From assembly GCA_031266495.1 (NCBI GenBank), contig JAISAX010000786.1:1-27840 (forward strand): DNA of 27,840 nt. Direction: 5' to 3'. The first letter of the stretch is position 1. Each line of letters opens with the position of its first letter. The stretch comes from Opitutaceae bacterium (lineage in GTDB: Bacteria; Verrucomicrobiota; Verrucomicrobiae; Opitutales; Opitutaceae). Below the pieces are notes generated by a model. It made no database searches, was not told the DNA's origin, and worked only from the letters and a program-made list of their open reading frames with translations. Made by a program: the position numbers and the translations under genes. Positions 26,208-27,840 of the stretch are shown in pieces.

Positions 26208-27401
26208 ATGAATCCGGCAAGGATAACGACGCCCCGCTCGCCCCCCCTCCCGCTCCCCCCGTCCGGTCAACGTCTGCGCATGGTGATACGCGCCCTGTTG
26301 CGCGTGCTGGCTGTTCTGTCCGGAGTTTGCGCGTTGATCGCGCTGGCGTGGCACATGTGGCAACCCGGCGCGAACCTGCAAAAAATCGCCGGGACGGAAC
26401 AGATGCGCCAGCTGTTCGCCAACAAACAACATGGAATCTGGATGCAACACGCATGGCTCGCGGATGACGCATGGCTCGCCCGCAACGGAAAACGCGCGGA
26501 CGATTTTCGCGACCCGACACACCTGCGCGCCACGGCGGATTTGTTGCGACAACACGGCGTGCGTTACCTCTATCCGCACCTGTGCCCGGCGCAACCGGAC
26601 GGAAAACTGCCCGCCTCGAACGCCGGACAAGTCGAACGATTCCTGTCGGTGTTCGACGATTTTGACGTGCTCCCCTGGATCGGCGGCGCGAACGGCGCAT
26701 CCGCGCAACCAGAGTCCCCCGCGTGGCGGCGCGGCTTTGCAAACTCGATACACGATCTGATGGCGCAACACCCGCGACTGGCCGGCGTTCACGTCAACAT
26801 CGAACCCCTGAAGTCGGGCGATGTTAATTTTGTGACGCTGTTGCATGAAGTGCGGCAGGCACTACCGGAGAAGAAAATACTGTCGGTCGCCGCGTATCCG
26901 CCGGACACGTTCTTGCAACCCTCGCCGGAGGTTCACTGGCGCGAAACATTTTTCCGGCTGATCGCGGGACGCTGCGACCAGATGGTAGTCATGATGTATG
27001 ACACCGGACTGCCGTCGCAAAAAATCTACCAGTGGTTGATGGCCGACTGGACCGCGCAGGTGCTGGAGTGGTCGGCCGGAACAGGCCCGACAAGACGGAT
27101 AGGCCAAATGGACGGGCCAGGAATGATGCCGGTGTTGTTGGGAGTGCCGGCTTACGAAGATGCGGGTGTTGCGTGGCACGATCCGGCGGTGGAAAACCTG
27201 TCGAACGCGTTGTCGGGAATCACCGCCGGACTGACGCGCAGTCCGGCATCGAACCGGAAACATTTCGGTGGCGTCGCCATTTACAACGAGTGGGAAATGG
27301 ACGCGACAGAGTGGACATTGCTGGCAAACGTATTGGGAAAAACAAAACCGGCCACAGCCGCGAAGCCAGGAGCCGCGATGGAAAACATGAGACAAAAATG
27401 A
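26208..27401 (+). CDS. Membrane-anchored GH18-like TIM-barrel protein
   Basis: 397 residues from ATG 26208 (ATG 26280 is also plausible). One N-terminal membrane segment (about 26-48: VIRALLRVLAVLSGVCALIA) is followed by an exported domain: LRATADLLRQHGVRYLYPHL, LAGVHVNIEPLKSGD with Glu199 in the place of the GH18-type acidic residue, KKILSVAAYPP, GRCDQMVVMMYDTGLPSQ and GGVAIYNEWEMDATEW. The pattern is that of glycoside-hydrolase-18-like barrels; the substrate cannot be told. It lies between the third and the fourth ABC domain of the UvrA-like locus, on the same strand. A single-Glu motif instead of DxxDxDxE leaves activity uncertain. Confidence 0.7.
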   Translation: MNPARITTPRSPPLPLPPSGQRLRMVIRALLRVLAVLSGVCALIALAWHMWQPGANLQKIAGTEQMRQLFANKQHGIWMQHAWLADDAWLARNGKRADDFRDPTHLRATADLLRQHGVRYLYPHLCPAQPDGKLPASNAGQVERFLSVFDDFDVLPWIGGANGASAQPESPAWRRGFANSIHDLMAQHPRLAGVHVNIEPLKSGDVNFVTLLHEVRQALPEKKILSVAAYPPDTFLQPSPEVHWRETFFRLIAGRCDQMVVMMYDTGLPSQKIYQWLMADWTAQVLEWSAGTGPTRRIGQMDGPGMMPVLLGVPAYEDAGVAWHDPAVENLSNALSGITAGLTRSPASNRKHFGGVAIYNEWEMDATEWTLLANVLGKTKPATAAKPGAAMENMRQK

Positions 27402-27482
27402 CGCAATGGATGCTGCCGTATTTGCCGCAACCGGAAATATCGTCACACCAATCAAGAAAACAGGCCACCAGCCATTCCGACC

Positions 27483-27840
27483 ATGTCCGCAATCACAGCA
27501 ATCACAGCAACCACAGCAACCACACCGCCTGCGCCGTCCGCGCCGCCCTGGCTCACGCTCACCGGCGCCCGCCTCCGCAACCTGAAAAACATCGACCTGC
27601 ACCTCCCGCTCGGACGCCTCGTCATGGTAGCCGGCCCCTCCGGCGCCGGAAAATCCACCCTCTTCCGCGACCTCCTCCACCCCGCCGTCGCGCAAGCCAT
27701 CAAAACCGACGCCCGCAAACTCACCGGACGCCAGTTCGTCCGCGCCGGCGGCATCAGTCTGAATGCGGAATGGAGAATGCAGAATGACGAAGGTCCGGCC
27801 CCGACCTCCGGCACGGCGCGGACGTCCCGCCCGCACGGCG
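27483..27840 (+). CDS. UvrA-like fourth ABC domain, partial at window end
   Basis: The frame is open from ATG 27483 to the right edge. After a Thr/Ala/Pro-rich start (MSAITAITATTATTPPAPSA) it reads LTLTGARLRNLKNIDLHLPL then GRLVMVAGPSGAGKSTLFRD, a UvrA-type ABC start with Walker A at residues 51-59. It corresponds to the fourth domain expected after ABC3 of the gene at 23279-25918, but is separated from it by about 1.5 kb with two other genes. The segment LNAEWRMQNDEGPAPTSGTA near the edge seems to be encoded by another repeat (GAATGGAGAATGCAGAATG). The rest is beyond the window. Confidence 0.75.
   Translation, partial: MSAITAITATTATTPPAPSAPPWLTLTGARLRNLKNIDLHLPLGRLVMVAGPSGAGKSTLFRDLLHPAVAQAIKTDARKLTGRQFVRAGGISLNAEWRMQNDEGPAPTSGTARTSRPHG

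Overview
This window most likely comes from a member of the Verrucomicrobiota close to the Opitutaceae. That is an inference from a PEP-CTERM protein, a GbsR/MarR-type regulator, a UvrA-like protein with more than two ABC domains, very GC-rich C/G-ending codon use in the right half, and many palindromic intergenic repeats. I could not run a database search. The left part (about 1-9,600) is clearly more AT-rich than the right part (about 15,400-27,840).

Positions 1-15,289, all minus strand: three genes of surface-polysaccharide synthesis are present, a partial flippase (1-1071), UDP-glucose 6-dehydrogenase (9658-11076) and UDP-glucuronate decarboxylase (13497-14447). Together the last two would turn UDP-glucose into UDP-glucuronate and then UDP-xylose. 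Between them lie at least eleven toxin-antitoxin or nucleotidyltransferase modules: MntA-HepT, DUF433/DUF5615 (twice), VapBC-like (twice), a decayed antitoxin/PIN pair, MntA with a truncated HepT, HicBA with a broken HicA, a RelE/ParE pair, a truncated AbiEii-like pair, and several NTase-plus-small-protein pairs. Many neighbours overlap by ATGA. Several toxin-side genes are dead through a Trp-codon-to-stop change, a repeat insertion or a truncation.

The same region is full of short non-coding repeats: a MITE-like family of about 166 bp (four good copies, one degenerate) with 15-bp terminal inverted repeats and 4-bp target duplications; a 217-bp element with 16-17 bp terminal repeats; nested hairpins with AACCGCTAA arms; ACACAAAG hairpins; and a pair of palindromes of about 140 bp. 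Several supply the stop codon of the neighbouring gene.

Positions 15,435-20,655: a GbsR/MarR-type regulator, a large putative exported protein of unknown function, a divergent tandem creatininase-family protein whose N-terminal half has lost a key glutamate, a PEP-CTERM protein, and a short ORF that looks like the end of a beta-sandwich domain.

Positions 20,960-27,840: a tandem UvrA-like gene. Domains ABC1, ABC2 and ABC3 share one reading frame, cut by a TAA between ABC1 and ABC2. The fourth ABC domain reappears as a separate ORF at 27483, beyond an Mrr C-terminal fragment and a membrane-anchored GH18-like protein. Palindromic repeats are embedded in frame in the interdomain linkers.
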